Source: Streptomyces roseolilacinus
GTDB lineage: Bacteria > Actinomycetota > Actinomycetes > Streptomycetales > Streptomycetaceae
NCBI RefSeq assembly: GCF_014649335.1
Contig: NZ_BMSV01000002.1
Span: 434,001-498,000, forward strand
Reading direction: 5' to 3'
Length of the DNA: 64,000 nucleotides
The position numbers were made by a program, and so were the translations under genes. Each line of letters starts with the position of its first letter. Position 1 is the first letter of the stretch. The notes under the pieces were generated by a model. That model was not told where the DNA came from. It saw nothing but the letters and a program-made list of their open reading frames with translations, and made no database searches. This document shows positions 1-9,199 of this stretch, in pieces.

Positions 1-727
1 CACCGGGGAAGCGCTCTCCGCCTCCGCCAAGACGTCTTCCAACCCCAATGTGTCGCCGTTCACAGCAGCCTCCCTCGGTCGCTGGTCCTTGTGCCCGGGC
101 TTCGCTTCCTCTCACCTGGCAACCGGTCACAGAGCGTTTCCCCCGGCGCGCGAGGAGTGCGGCCCGCCCCGCCGCGACGACCGCGCGGGGGGTCTATGCC
201 CCGGCCGCCGCACGGTCTCCTCGCCGTTCCGGCGGCACGGGCGCCGCCCGGGCCCCGCACCGCGCACGGCGCTTTCGGCGCCACGACGGCTGGGGCCGTT
301 CCTCCCGGCCGTACCCCCGCCCGCCCTGGCCGCCCCGGCCCGTGGCGGGCCTCGCCGCCTGCGACGGACAGTGGTCGCGCCAGCTCCGGGCCCCGTCCCG
401 GGCCGGACATCCGCCCTCGCGTCGAGGGCGAGGCCGCCGGGGGCGCCGGTGCGGCAGGCGGTCCGCCGTCCCGGACGGCGGGCCGGGTACGGACGCGAGC
501 CGCGGCATCCTGGGGCACCGCGGCTCCGGCGGTCGACGGGACACACGACGGGACACACGACGGGGCACACGAGACACACGACGGGGCACACGACAGGGGC
601 CCGTCGTCTTGCGTGGTATCACGCCTCGATGGACCCGCTCGTCCGCGAACGCGTCCGAGGCGGCCGGCGCCGTCCGGGCGCCGTGCGGCGCCCACGTCCC
701 TGTACGAGAGAGGAACACCACCCGTTC
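1..727. other. Stretch without a recognisable gene
   Basis: No reading frame here looks like a known protein. The open frames are arginine/proline/alanine-rich, as expected of random GC-rich DNA, and overlap one another on both strands. The first real start is the ATG at 728. The only structure I see is a cluster of short tandem repeats near 541-597, listed separately. The leader just before 728 has a purine-rich stretch (gagagagg) at a suitable distance to serve as ribosome binding site for the next gene. Confidence 0.6.
541..597. repeat. About five copies of a 12-bp direct repeat
   Basis: The unit acacacgacggg occurs exactly twice in a row (541-552, 553-564). It is followed by three shortened or altered versions (gcacacga, gacacacgacgg, ggcacacgac). 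The array lies about 130 bp upstream of the P-loop kinase gene. It is not part of a convincing coding sequence. It could be a protein-binding array or simple slippage. Confidence 0.8.
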
Positions 728-1303
728 ATGACCGACCACACCAGCCCCACCGCCGTCCCCGGCGGCGGGACGCCCGGCGTCATCGTCGTCACCGGCATCT
801 CGGCCGCGGGCAAGTCCACCGTCGCCCAGGCGCTCGCCGAGCGCCTGCCACGCTCGGTGCACGTACGCGGTGACGCGTTCCGCCGCATGATCGTCAACGG
901 TCAGGCGCACATGACGGCCGAGGCCCCGCCGGAGGCCGTCGCCCAGCTGCGGCTGCGTCACCGGCTGGCCGCCGCGTCCGCCGACGCCTACGTCGAGGCC
1001 GGCTTCACCGCCGTGCTCCAGGACATCCTGCTCGGCGAGCACCTGGCGGAGATCACCCGAATGGTCAGGAGCCGTCCGCTGGCCGTCGTCGTGCTGGCGC
1101 CCGACCCGGAGGTCGTGGCCCGGCGCGAGGAGCGGCGCTCCAAGACCGGCTACGGCCCCGACTGGCAGCCGCGGGACCTCGACAGGATCCTGCGGGACGA
1201 CACGCCCCCGATCGGGCTGTGGCTCGACACCTCCCGCCAGACCGTCGACGAGACCGTCGACGAGATCCTGAAGCGGGCCTGGTCCGAGGGCGCCGTCTCC
1301 TGA
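728..1303 (+). CDS. P-loop kinase of the AAA/chloramphenicol phosphotransferase-like type
   Basis: A 191-residue soluble protein. A Walker A loop (GISAAGKST, about residues 23-31) follows a hydrophobic strand, and an arginine-rich lid-like segment (ARREERRSKTGYG) lies in the second half. This is the pattern of small ATP-dependent kinases related to gluconate kinase and chloramphenicol phosphotransferase. The substrate cannot be read from sequence. The ATG at 728 is chosen because upstream residues are low-complexity and the P-loop then falls at the usual distance from the N-terminus. The stop lies 9 bp from the stop of the convergent pirin gene, so the two are unrelated transcripts. Confidence 0.75.
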   Translation: MTDHTSPTAVPGGGTPGVIVVTGISAAGKSTVAQALAERLPRSVHVRGDAFRRMIVNGQAHMTAEAPPEAVAQLRLRHRLAAASADAYVEAGFTAVLQDILLGEHLAEITRMVRSRPLAVVVLAPDPEVVARREERRSKTGYGPDWQPRDLDRILRDDTPPIGLWLDTSRQTVDETVDEILKRAWSEGAVS

Positions 1304-1312
1304 CCCCCGCGG

Positions 1313-2284
1313 TCAGTGGGGGTTCCTGCGCGGCTTCAGGGGCACGGAGGGCAGCGTCGGGGCGGGCAGCGGGGGGCCGTCGTAGCCGTGCACCGTGCCG
1401 AACCTGGAGGTGTTCGTCCAGTCCGACCGGGCCTGTGCGATGTCCTCGTGGGTGCGGCCGACGAAGTTCCACCACATGATGATCTCCTCCTGGAACGGCG
1501 GCCCGCCCAGGAGGATCAGCCGCGCGGCCGCAGGGCCCTCGTTCGTGAGGGTCAGCGTCGTGCGGCCGGGGGCGGCGTACCCCAGTTCGGTCGGCCGCAG
1601 GGGGGTTCCGTCGAGGCGGACGTCGCCGGTGTCGACGAGTACGCCGTGCTCGAACGCGGCATCGACGTCGAGGACGACCGCGGCACCCGGGGCCACCGAC
1701 ACCTCTGCGCCCAGCAGGGGGGTGAAGGTGCGCACCGGCGAGGTGTCGCCCGCGAGCGTGCCGAGGAAGACGCGGGCCTCGCCGCCGTCCAGCGGCACCG
1801 GGGCGGGGACGTGGTGCTGGAAGTCGCGTGCCGCGCCGCGGTGCCGTTCGGGCAGCGCCACCCACAGCTGCACGCCGTGCAGCAGCGTGGTGCGGGGCGT
1901 CGACACCTCCGAGTGGCTGATGCCGTGGCCACCCGTCATCAGGTTCAGTTCCCCGGGCCTGACGAAGGCATGGGTGCCGAGGCTGTCGCGGTGCTCGATC
2001 TCGCCGCTGAAGAGCCAGCTCACCGTCTGCAGTCCGGTGTGCGGGTGGGGGGCGACGTCCATGCCGCCGGTGCGCGCGACGTCGTCCGGGCCGTAGTGGT
2101 CGGCGAAGCACCACGCCCCGATGAGCGTGCGGGCGCGCTGGGGCAGGGTGCGCCGCACGGTCATCGCGCGCGGGCCGCCGAGCGGCACGCTGCGCGCCGA
2201 CAGCACCTCCACGCCGGGCCGGGGCGGTTCGGCCGTCCGTGCTCCGCAGACCGTCTCGGCGGGGTGCGTTTCCGTGTTGCTCAC
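1313..2284 (-). CDS. Pirin family protein
   Basis: A 323-residue bicupin. The N-terminal cupin carries the pirin signature: a His-Pro-His-Thr-Gly segment (about residues 80-84), then LFSGEIEHRDSLG and GHGISHSE, which supply the histidine and glutamate metal ligands. Pirins are Fe-containing proteins; some act as quercetin dioxygenases and others as redox-linked co-regulators. Which applies here is not visible. The gene is transcribed away from the luciferase-like oxidoreductase at 2699, across about 410 bp that contain a palindrome just upstream of the pirin start. Confidence 0.9.
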   Translation of the reverse strand: MSNTETHPAETVCGARTAEPPRPGVEVLSARSVPLGGPRAMTVRRTLPQRARTLIGAWCFADHYGPDDVARTGGMDVAPHPHTGLQTVSWLFSGEIEHRDSLGTHAFVRPGELNLMTGGHGISHSEVSTPRTTLLHGVQLWVALPERHRGAARDFQHHVPAPVPLDGGEARVFLGTLAGDTSPVRTFTPLLGAEVSVAPGAAVVLDVDAAFEHGVLVDTGDVRLDGTPLRPTELGYAAPGRTTLTLTNEGPAAARLILLGGPPFQEEIIMWWNFVGRTHEDIAQARSDWTNTSRFGTVHGYDGPPLPAPTLPSVPLKPRRNPH

Positions 2285-2309
2285 CGTAGGGACCCTTCCT
2301 CGCCCAGAA

Positions 2310-2327
2310 ATGTTCGATTTTCAACAT
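2310..2327. promoter_or_regulatory. Imperfect palindrome upstream of the pirin gene
   Basis: The 18-bp element ATGTTCGATTTTCAACAT has near-symmetric halves (ATGTTsrA). It lies 26 bp before the pirin start in an AT-rich pocket, which is unusual for this genome. The position suits an operator or promoter element. The cognate regulator is unknown. The rest of 2285-2698 shows no gene. Confidence 0.4.
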
Positions 2328-2698
2328 CCATACGAGGATCATAGGACTCCTCACGGCCGCCCGCGCGGTGGAGGAGCGCACGGGACCCGGGGCTGGACCG
2401 GGTCCCGGCCGGGCTCGTCGACGCCGGGGTGCTGCGGCCCGACGCGTGCGCGTACGCCCCGGTCCGCGCGTCCGCGCAGACCCCGCGGGCCGGCGTGGTC
2501 CTGCGTCCGCGTGGCCCCGTCCGCGCGGGGTTTCGTCGGTGTGTCGCCGGGCCGGACGCCGTGACAGGCTGGATGTGACGCGCGCCGCGGACCGGGCCCG
2601 GCGGGCGCTCCGACCCGCGCGGAGGGGCGGGGAATCCATGGGGGAGTCGCGCCGTTGGGGTCGATGGTTGAATAGACAATCAAAGGGAGTGGTCCACC

Positions 2699-3802
2699 AT
2701 GCAGTTCGGCATCTTCACGGTCGGGGACGTGACGACCGACCCGACCGACGGGCGCACCCCGACCGAACACGAGCGGATCAAGGCCACGATCGCCATCGCC
2801 CGCAAGGCCGAGGAAGTGGGGCTGGACGTGTTCGCCACCGGTGAGCACCACAACCCGCCCTTCGTGCCGTCCTCGCCGACCACGCTCCTCGGATACCTCG
2901 CCGCCGTCACCGACCGGATCACCCTGTCCACCTCGACGACGCTGATCACCACCAACGACCCCGTGAAGATCGCCGAGGACTACGCCTACCTGCAGCACAT
3001 CGCCGACGGCCGCGTCGACCTGATGATGGGCCGCGGCAACACCGCCCCGGTCTACCCGTGGTTCGGCAAGGACATCCGGCAGGGCATCCCGCTGGCGATC
3101 GAGAACTACGCGCTCCTCCACCGGCTCTGGCGGGAGGACGTGGTGGACTGGGAGGGCAGGTTCCGTACGCCGCTGCAGGGCTTCACCGCCACCCCGCGCC
3201 CGCTGGACGGCGTGCCGCCGTTCGTGTGGCACGGATCGATCCGCTCCCCGGAGATCGCCGAGCAGGCCGCCTACTACGGCGACGGCTTCTTCCACAACAA
3301 CATCTTCTGGCCCATGTCCCACACGCGGCAGATGGTCGAGCTGTACCGGCAGCGGTTCGCGCACCACGGCCACGGCACCCCCGAGCAGGCCATCGTGGGC
3401 CTCGGCGGCCAGGTCTACATGCGGCGCGACTCCCAGGACGCCGTACGGGAGTTCCGCCCGTACTTCGACAACGCGCCCGTCTACGGCCACGGCCCGTCAC
3501 TCGAGGAGTTCACCGAGCAGACGCCGCTCACCGTCGGCTCCCCGCAGCAGGTCATCGAGCGCACCCTCGGCTTCCGCGACGCGGTCGGCGACTACCAGCG
3601 CCAGCTGTTCCTGATGGACCACGCGGGCCTGCCCCTGAAGACGGTGCTCGAACAGATCGACATCCTCGGCGAGGAGGTCGTCCCGGTGCTGCGCAAGGAG
3701 TTCGCGAGCATGCGCCCGCCCGGCGTACCGGAGACCGCGCCGGTCCACCCGGCCGTCGCCGCCCGCCGAACCGGCGCCGGGGAACACCGCCCGGGACGGT
3801 GA
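2699..3802 (+). CDS. LLM-class flavin-dependent oxidoreductase
   Basis: A 367-residue luciferase-like monooxygenase. Family features include the N-terminal strand MQFGIFTVGD, the AEEVGLDVFATGEHH segment (the GEHH histidines sit at the flavin/substrate face) and the VDLMMGRGN segment. These enzymes use reduced FMN or F420 to oxidise or reduce small molecules. The substrate is unknown. The last ~30 residues are Ala/Pro/Arg-rich and probably disordered. The ATG at 2699 follows a good ribosome site (aagggag). It is divergent from pirin and convergent with the secreted gene at 3880. Confidence 0.88.
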   Translation: MQFGIFTVGDVTTDPTDGRTPTEHERIKATIAIARKAEEVGLDVFATGEHHNPPFVPSSPTTLLGYLAAVTDRITLSTSTTLITTNDPVKIAEDYAYLQHIADGRVDLMMGRGNTAPVYPWFGKDIRQGIPLAIENYALLHRLWREDVVDWEGRFRTPLQGFTATPRPLDGVPPFVWHGSIRSPEIAEQAAYYGDGFFHNNIFWPMSHTRQMVELYRQRFAHHGHGTPEQAIVGLGGQVYMRRDSQDAVREFRPYFDNAPVYGHGPSLEEFTEQTPLTVGSPQQVIERTLGFRDAVGDYQRQLFLMDHAGLPLKTVLEQIDILGEEVVPVLRKEFASMRPPGVPETAPVHPAVAARRTGAGEHRPGR

Positions 3803-3879
3803 ACCGCCGGCGGGGCCGCGTCCCCGGCCGGGGCGCCGGTCCGGGCAGGCGCGCCACCCCCGCCGCGGGGAGGGGAGGG

Positions 3880-4563
3880 TCAGGCGGGCGCGGGAGTGTA
3901 GACGATGACGGTCTCCTCGCAGGGGCCGTCGGCGAAGGTCTTCAGCGTCTCGAGTTCGGCCTTGTCCACCGTCAGGTCCCAGCGGAGCTTGGTGCCGATC
4001 CACTCCGACAGGTAGCGGCAGTACCGGTCCTGGGCGGGCGGCAGCCAGTGGGTCGGGTCCTGGTCGGCTCGGGTCCGGGCGCTCCGGGCGGTGACGGCGG
4101 CCAGGGAGGCTTCGGCGCCCTGGTCGTTGGCGTACGCCTCGTGGCGCGCCGCCGTCCAGGTCCGGGCGCCGGAGTCCCAGGCCTCGGCGGGCTGGACCGT
4201 GTGGACGACGTCGAGGCGGTCGGGGCCGTCGACCCTCTGCCCGTCGTAGTACGACACCCACGCCCCACCGGTGAGGGCGCACCCGGGGCCGACGCCGGGG
4301 GCTTCGACGGCCTCGGCGAGGAGGACCTCGGCGCGGGTGTCGCAGCCGTCGTCCGGGTCCAGGCCGGAGTTCCAGGGAGTGGGGTCGGCGGGGGTGTAGC
4401 CGTCGCGCACCTCGTCGGCGACGGTGAGCCGCCCGAGCGCGTCGGGCAGCAGGACCACCTCCGACGCCCGCACCCGTTCGGCCGCGTGGGCGGAGGCCGG
4501 GGCGAGGAAGGGAGCGGTGGCGAGGACGAGCGGCAGCAGGCCGCGCAGCAGTGAGGTGAGCAT
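3880..4563 (-). CDS. Secreted HNH (DUF1524/GmrSD-like) family protein with altered catalytic motif
   Basis: A 227-residue protein with a signal peptide (charged start, hydrophobic core, cleavage near ASAHA, residue 27). The C-terminal half follows the Streptomyces secreted HNH family: an LDV-H-..-AEAWDSGA block (118-133), AND at 145-147, DQDP-WLPP (167-176) and a YCRY..WI segment. In that family the first block normally reads DHVVPL and a later one reads SNRSKGD. Here the aspartate before His121 is valine, and the later Asn and Lys are Ala162 and Arg165. The fold is probably retained, but nuclease activity is doubtful. Its role may be binding, or it may be a decaying gene. Confidence 0.75.
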   Translation of the reverse strand: MLTSLLRGLLPLVLATAPFLAPASAHAAERVRASEVVLLPDALGRLTVADEVRDGYTPADPTPWNSGLDPDDGCDTRAEVLLAEAVEAPGVGPGCALTGGAWVSYYDGQRVDGPDRLDVVHTVQPAEAWDSGARTWTAARHEAYANDQGAEASLAAVTARSARTRADQDPTHWLPPAQDRYCRYLSEWIGTKLRWDLTVDKAELETLKTFADGPCEETVIVYTPAPA

Positions 4564-4888
4564 GTGCCCTACCTACGGCACCGCACCCGCCCTCCGGGCG
4601 GGAACACCCGCCGGACCACTCGTCGGCGTGACCGGCCGGGCCGGGGAAACGCCACGGGAGCGGGACGCCGTCACCCCCACCGGTGAACCCCCGGGCCGAG
4701 GACCGCACGCCGCACCGGCCGGGGCCCCCGCGGGGCCCGCGTCGCGGAAGCCGGGTGCGTGGGGGAGGGGAGTGCCATGGGGCGGGAGGGCGCTCCGGGG
4801 GGAGGAGGGGACCGTCCTTCCGGTGTCGGGCGGCCGGTGCGGGCCGCTCGTCCCGGAAGGGCGGTCGTCCCCGGGCGCCGCCGGAGGG

Positions 4889-5761
4889 TCAGCGCGGCCG
4901 TACCGGCCGGGTGCGGCCCACCGGTCGCCCGCCGCGCGCGTACGCGGCGGGCGGCACGCCTATCGTGGCGGTGAAGCCGCGGATCAGATGGGCTTGGTCG
5001 CTGAACCCCAACTCGGCGGCCAGTTCCGCCCAGTCCGGTGTCCGCCCGTCCGACTCGGCACGTTCCAGGGCCTCGTGGATGCGGTAGCGCAGGACGACCC
5101 ACTTGGGGCTGACGCCCACGTACGCGGCGAACAGGCGCTGCAGCGACCGCGCCGACACGCCTTCCAGCGCGGCCAGCCGGTCCACGCGCCGGATCGTGCG
5201 GTCGCCGCGGACGCGTTCGACCAGGGCCGTGGCCCGCGCCGCCCCGGGGGAGGGCCGGGGGTCCAGGCCCAGCAGGAAGGCGTCCAGCGCGGCGACGACG
5301 TCGTCGTCCCCGTCCGGTGCGGTGACGGCCGCGGCGGTCGCCGGGTCCCCACCGCGCCCGGGTGTCCTGCCCGGGCCCAGGCACGCCTCGGCCAGCGGCA
5401 CGTGGCGCCCGGTCCAGTACGAGACGGGCCGGTGCGGCGCGAACGGGCGGAAGCCCCCCGGCCGGAACTGCACCCCGCACACCCGACCCCGCCCCTCCAG
5501 CTTCCTCGTGAACAACTCCAGCCCGATCCCGGCGACCTCGCCCCACGCGGCCTTCCCGCCGTGGCGCTGGAAGACGAGGTTCACCGACGGGTGGGGCACC
5601 ACGTGGGTGGTGTACGGCTCGTCCAGGTCCCAGTCGACCAGCCAGTAGTGCTCCAGGAAGGGGCGCAGCGGTGCGGCGGGCTCGCGGCGCCGGAAGCGGA
5701 CCCGGGCGAGCAGCTCCCGGGCCTCGACGATGCCCCTGGTGTCGCGGCGCGGTCCGGTCAT
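4889..5761 (-). CDS. AraC-family regulator with DUF6597-like N-terminal domain
   Basis: A 290-residue protein. The N-terminal ~115 residues (LRPFLEHYWLVDWDL, then HPSVNLVF, then a GVQFRPGGFRPF segment) match the DUF6597 sensor-like domain. The C-terminal ~100 residues form the paired helix-turn-helix of AraC/XylS proteins (GVSARSLQRLFAAYVGVSPKWV and ELAAELGFSDQAHLIRGF). The ATG at 5761 is chosen because it starts the conserved region; frame upstream is low-complexity. The effector is unknown. The downstream neighbour on the same strand, at 5830-6474, is a kinase whose end is 68 bp from this start, so co-transcription is possible. Confidence 0.85.
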   Translation of the reverse strand: MTGPRRDTRGIVEARELLARVRFRRREPAAPLRPFLEHYWLVDWDLDEPYTTHVVPHPSVNLVFQRHGGKAAWGEVAGIGLELFTRKLEGRGRVCGVQFRPGGFRPFAPHRPVSYWTGRHVPLAEACLGPGRTPGRGGDPATAAAVTAPDGDDDVVAALDAFLLGLDPRPSPGAARATALVERVRGDRTIRRVDRLAALEGVSARSLQRLFAAYVGVSPKWVVLRYRIHEALERAESDGRTPDWAELAAELGFSDQAHLIRGFTATIGVPPAAYARGGRPVGRTRPVRPR

Positions 5762-5829
5762 GCGCCCGATGCTAGTGCCGCTCCGCCGGGGCCCGGGGAG
5801 GGGTGCCGGAGCCCGCTTCGACGTCCCGG

Positions 5830-6474
5830 TCAGCGGAAGGAGAAGCGTGCGGCCGCTTCGGCGGGCGTGACCCCCTGCCGGCGGCCGGGGACGTCGTACA
5901 CGGCCGTCGCGCCCTCGGAACGCAACCGGTCGGTGCCGGCCTCCCGCCTCATGACCGCGGCGTAGGAGCGGACGTCCGCGGCGGTGACGTCCGGGCGCCC
6001 CCGCCCGGCGTGCTGGTGCAGGAGGTCCGCGGTGTCGGAGGTGAACCGCAGCATGGTCACCGGGGCGTCGAAGCGCCTGGCGACGGCGAGGAGCCGTGCG
6101 CGCGCCCGCCGGGTCACGTTCGTCGATTCCGCGACCGCGACCCGTCCCGCGGCGAGCCTGGCGACGATCCTGCGGTCGCGTTCCTCGAAGACGAGCGCGT
6201 CCAGCGCGTCGGGGTCCGCCTCGGCGGCGGGGCCGGCGGAGAGCTCCGCGCGGATCTCGTCGCTGGACACCACGGCCCCGGGATCGATCCGCCGCAGCGC
6301 GACCAGCGCCCTGACGAAGCTGGTCTTGCCCGAAGCGGGCGGGCCGACGAGTACGACGAGGCCCACCGGCAGCCGGGCCGGCCCGGCGCCACCGGGCACG
6401 GGACCGCCGGTCCGGGGGTCGGACCCGTCGGGAGGGGGCGCGTCGGACGGTTTCTTCGGCACGGGGTCCATCAT
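5830..6474 (-). CDS. AAA-family ATP-binding protein (polynucleotide-kinase-like P-loop kinase)
   Basis: A 214-residue protein. Walker A GPPASGKTS lies at about residues 44-52, then SSDEIRAEL, the Asp/Arg pattern of PNK-type kinases, and a VAVAESTNVTRRAR segment typical of the zeta-toxin/PNK group, ending with lid arginines. It probably phosphorylates a nucleic acid, nucleotide or sugar; the sequence does not say which. Two adjacent ATG codons (6472-6474 and 6469-6471) precede the conserved region. It precedes the AraC-type gene on the same strand. Confidence 0.75.
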   Translation of the reverse strand: MMDPVPKKPSDAPPPDGSDPRTGGPVPGGAGPARLPVGLVVLVGPPASGKTSFVRALVALRRIDPGAVVSSDEIRAELSAGPAAEADPDALDALVFEERDRRIVARLAAGRVAVAESTNVTRRARARLLAVARRFDAPVTMLRFTSDTADLLHQHAGRGRPDVTAADVRSYAAVMRREAGTDRLRSEGATAVYDVPGRRQGVTPAEAAARFSFR

Positions 6475-6767
6475 GCAGGCCGCCCGGCGCCCGGACGTGC
6501 CGAGGGCCCCGTTCCGCCCGGGCCGCCCGAAAGCCCCGGATCCCCGGGCCCCGGGGGCGGTCGCGGTCACCTCCACCGGTTCGCCCCCGCCCGAAGAACC
6601 TCGGCCGCACGGGGCGGTCGCCGCCGGGACTCGCCGTACACCTCCCGGCCGCCCCGGCACGCCTCCGCGGACCTCCCGGCGGGGCGGCACGCAGGTCCCG
6701 CCCGCCCGGCGGCCGGTGTCGCGTTTCTTCAAGATCCCCGCCGGCGCCCGCGGCTACGGTCCACCGC

Positions 6768-7355
6768 ATGACGAACTCCCTCAGCGGGCGGCTCGGTACG
6801 GCGGTGGACGGCTTCCTCCCGGTCGTGCGCGCCCTCCCGGACGAGCGCCTCACCGACCCGACACCGTGCAGCGAGTACGACGTGCGCCGGCTCCTCGACC
6901 ACCTGTTCCAGGTCGTGGTCCAGTTCCAGCTGCTCGCGGTGAAGAAGGACGCCGACTTCTCCGCCGAGCCGGAGGCCGTGACCGAACGCGCGGACTGGCG
7001 CGACGCCTTCGCCGCCGAGACCTCCGCGCTCGTGGAGGCGTGGGCGGCGCCCGGCGCCGAGGAGGGCACGGCCGGAGGGATGGGCCTGCCGGCGTCGGTG
7101 GTCGGGCACATGGTCCTCGGTGACCTCGTCGTGCACGCCTGGGACCTGGCGCGCGCCACCGGGCAGGACTACACGCCCGCCCCGGCCGTGGTCGACGACC
7201 TGCTGGTGGTGTTCGGGGAACTGGCGCCGGCCGGGCGGAAGATGGGGGTGTTCGGCGAGGAGCACCCGCTGCCCGCGGGCGGCGCCGGGGCGTCCGCCTG
7301 GGAGCGGCTGCTCGCCCTGACCGGGCGCGACCCGGCGTGGACGCGCCCGCGATGA
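6768..7355 (+). CDS. TIGR03086-type DinB/mycothiol-dependent enzyme family protein
   Basis: A 195-residue protein with the DinB-like four-helix fold of mycothiol-dependent maleylpyruvate isomerases and TIGR03086 metal-binding proteins. It shows TPCSEYDVRRLLDHL, where His45 is a metal ligand, and LVVHAWDLARATGQ, where His123 is another. Proteins of this group use a divalent metal and often mycothiol to isomerise, conjugate or detoxify small molecules. No partner gene points to a substrate. It converges on the MFS transporter, with a long hairpin between the two stops. Confidence 0.85.
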   Translation: MTNSLSGRLGTAVDGFLPVVRALPDERLTDPTPCSEYDVRRLLDHLFQVVVQFQLLAVKKDADFSAEPEAVTERADWRDAFAAETSALVEAWAAPGAEEGTAGGMGLPASVVGHMVLGDLVVHAWDLARATGQDYTPAPAVVDDLLVVFGELAPAGRKMGVFGEEHPLPAGGAGASAWERLLALTGRDPAWTRPR

Positions 7356-7366
7356 GGCCGGCGACG

Positions 7367-7423
7367 GCCGCGGGCGGCGGCGGTACGGGCGAGCACACCG
7401 CCCGTACCGCCGCGGCCCGCGGC
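7367..7423. terminator. Bidirectional hairpin terminator
   Basis: Arms at 7367-7391 and 7399-7423 pair over 25 bp with a single mismatch around a 7-base loop. It sits between two convergent genes, so it can end both transcripts. There is no T-tract, as is common in Streptomyces. Confidence 0.8.
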
Positions 7424-7446
7424 CGCCGGCCCCCGCCGCGCCGGGG

Positions 7447-8964
7447 TCAGTGCCGCAGTCCCGCCGGGTCGGCGGCCGGACCGACGCCCCCGGCCTCCCC
7501 GGCCTGCGACGGGTCCTGGGCGGAGAGCGGGGCGGCGATGTCCTCCAGGGACCTGCCCTCGGCGGACACCGCGCAGAAGACGGCGACCAGACCGCCCACC
7601 ACCATCACGGCGGCCCCGAGGCAGAAGGCGAACACGGTGTCGGCGACCTCGCCGCTCTCGGTGAGGCTCGCGAAGATCAGCGGACCGGAGATGCCGCCGG
7701 CCGCCGTACCGACGGCGTAGAAGAACGCGATCGCCATGGCGCGGGTCTCCATGGGGAAGATCTCACTCACCGTCAGGTACGCGGAACTGGCGCCCGCCGA
7801 CGCGAAGAAGAGGACCACGCACCAGCACGCCGTCAGCGTCGTCGCGGTGAGGTGGCCCTGGCCGAAGAGCCACGCGGTGACGAACAGCAGGCCCCCGGAG
7901 AGCAGGTAGGTGCCGGCGATCATCGGGCGCCTGCCCCAGGTGTCGAAGAGCCGCCCCAGCAGCAGCGGGCCGAGGAAGTTGCCCAGCGCGATCACCGCGA
8001 AGAAGTACCCCGTGGACTCGCTGGGGACGTCGTAGAAGGTCGCCAGGATGGCGCCGAAGCCGAAGGTGACGGCGTTGTAGAGGAACGCCTGCCCGACGAA
8101 GAGCGCCAGGCCCAGCACGGCGCGGCGCGGGTAGGTCCGCACCAGCGTCCGGGCGATCCGGCCGAAGCCGACGCTGTGCCGCTGCCTGATCGTGATCGAG
8201 CCCGCGGGCTCCGGCAGCGGCTTGCCGGTGTCCCGCTCCACCTGCCTCTCCACGTCGGCGACGATCCGCTCGGCGCCTTCGGCGCGGCCGTGGATGAACA
8301 TCCAGCGCGGGCTCTCGGGGACGTGCCGCCGGACGAGCAGGACACCCAGGCCGAGGACCACGCCGAGGCCGAACGACACCCGCCAGCCGACGTCCTTGGG
8401 CAGGATGTCGGTGTCCAGCAGGACGACGGAGAGCAGCGAGCCCCCCATGGCGCCGAGCCAGAAGCTGCCGTTGATGATGAGGTCGACCCGGCCCCGGTAC
8501 TTGCTGGGGATCAGCTCGTCGACGGCGGAGTTGATGGCCGCGTACTCCCCGCCGATGCCCATGCCGGTCAGGAAGCGGAAGAGGAAGAACCACCACGACG
8601 AGTACGACACGGCCGTCAGCGCGGTCGCGCCCAGGTAGACGGCCAGGGTGATCAGGAACAGCTTCTTGCGGCCGTAGCGGTCGGTGAGCCAGCCGAAGAG
8701 GAGGGCGCCGAGGCAGGCCCCCGCCACGTAGAGGGCCGCCGCGACGCCCGTCACCTGGGCGCTGCTGATGTCCAGGCCGCTGCCCTCCTCCGAGAGGCGG
8801 CCGGCCATGTTGCCCACGATCGTGACCTCGAGCCCGTCGAGGATCCACACGGTGCCCAGCCCGATCACGATCATCCAGTGCCACCGGGACCACGGCAGCC
8901 GGTCCAGACGGGCGGGCACCTGGGTCGTGACGGTCCCGTTCTGCGACTGGCCGTCTTGTGTCAT
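7447..8964 (-). CDS. MFS transporter, sugar/metabolite-proton symporter type
   Basis: A 505-residue integral membrane protein with about 12 hydrophobic segments. It carries the MFS motif A between helices 2 and 3 (GWLTDRYGRKKLFL), RFLTGMGIGGEYAAINSA in helix 4, and PESPRWMFIHGR before the central cytoplasmic loop, all typical of the sugar-porter/metabolite:H+ symporter group. The substrate is unknown. A strong ribosome site (ggaggtgaccc) precedes the ATG. It is divergent from ramC across 235 bp, so its promoter shares the region that controls the SapB operon. Confidence 0.92.
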   Translation of the reverse strand: MTQDGQSQNGTVTTQVPARLDRLPWSRWHWMIVIGLGTVWILDGLEVTIVGNMAGRLSEEGSGLDISSAQVTGVAAALYVAGACLGALLFGWLTDRYGRKKLFLITLAVYLGATALTAVSYSSWWFFLFRFLTGMGIGGEYAAINSAVDELIPSKYRGRVDLIINGSFWLGAMGGSLLSVVLLDTDILPKDVGWRVSFGLGVVLGLGVLLVRRHVPESPRWMFIHGRAEGAERIVADVERQVERDTGKPLPEPAGSITIRQRHSVGFGRIARTLVRTYPRRAVLGLALFVGQAFLYNAVTFGFGAILATFYDVPSESTGYFFAVIALGNFLGPLLLGRLFDTWGRRPMIAGTYLLSGGLLFVTAWLFGQGHLTATTLTACWCVVLFFASAGASSAYLTVSEIFPMETRAMAIAFFYAVGTAAGGISGPLIFASLTESGEVADTVFAFCLGAAVMVVGGLVAVFCAVSAEGRSLEDIAAPLSAQDPSQAGEAGGVGPAADPAGLRH

Positions 8965-9199
8965 GGGTCACCTCCGCTGAGTGAGAAGCCGCATCCGCTT
9001 ACCCCTGGCCGCCTCCCGAAAACGGGCGGCGAAGGCCCAAGGGGCCCCACCGGGCGCCGGGTTGGGGGAGCCGGAAGCGAACCGAAACGAACAGAACTTA
9101 CTCATGCGTTCCGCACGCCTCATTGCTGACACCTGCGACTGTCGGCCACCCCTCCCGGAGTGACAACGTCTTCCCCGTCGCCGAAACGAGGGAGCAGGT
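8965..9199. promoter_or_regulatory. Divergent promoter region between MFS gene and ramC
   Basis: This 235-bp region must hold the ramC promoter, the expected target of RamR in SapB-producing streptomycetes. I see a run of repeated cgaa/gaac words (gcgaaccgaaacgaacagaac, split about 9077-9097) followed by an AT-richer patch (ttactcatgcg). I cannot assign exact RamR sites from memory. The ramC GTG at 9200 has a gagggag ribosome site. Confidence 0.5.

Noticed and set aside
4889..7159. A 756-codon open frame spanning two genes on the minus strand
   Set aside because: Only its 3' part (from 5761) codes for the AraC-type protein. The rest is antisense or out-of-frame to the kinase and DinB genes and is Arg/Pro-rich.
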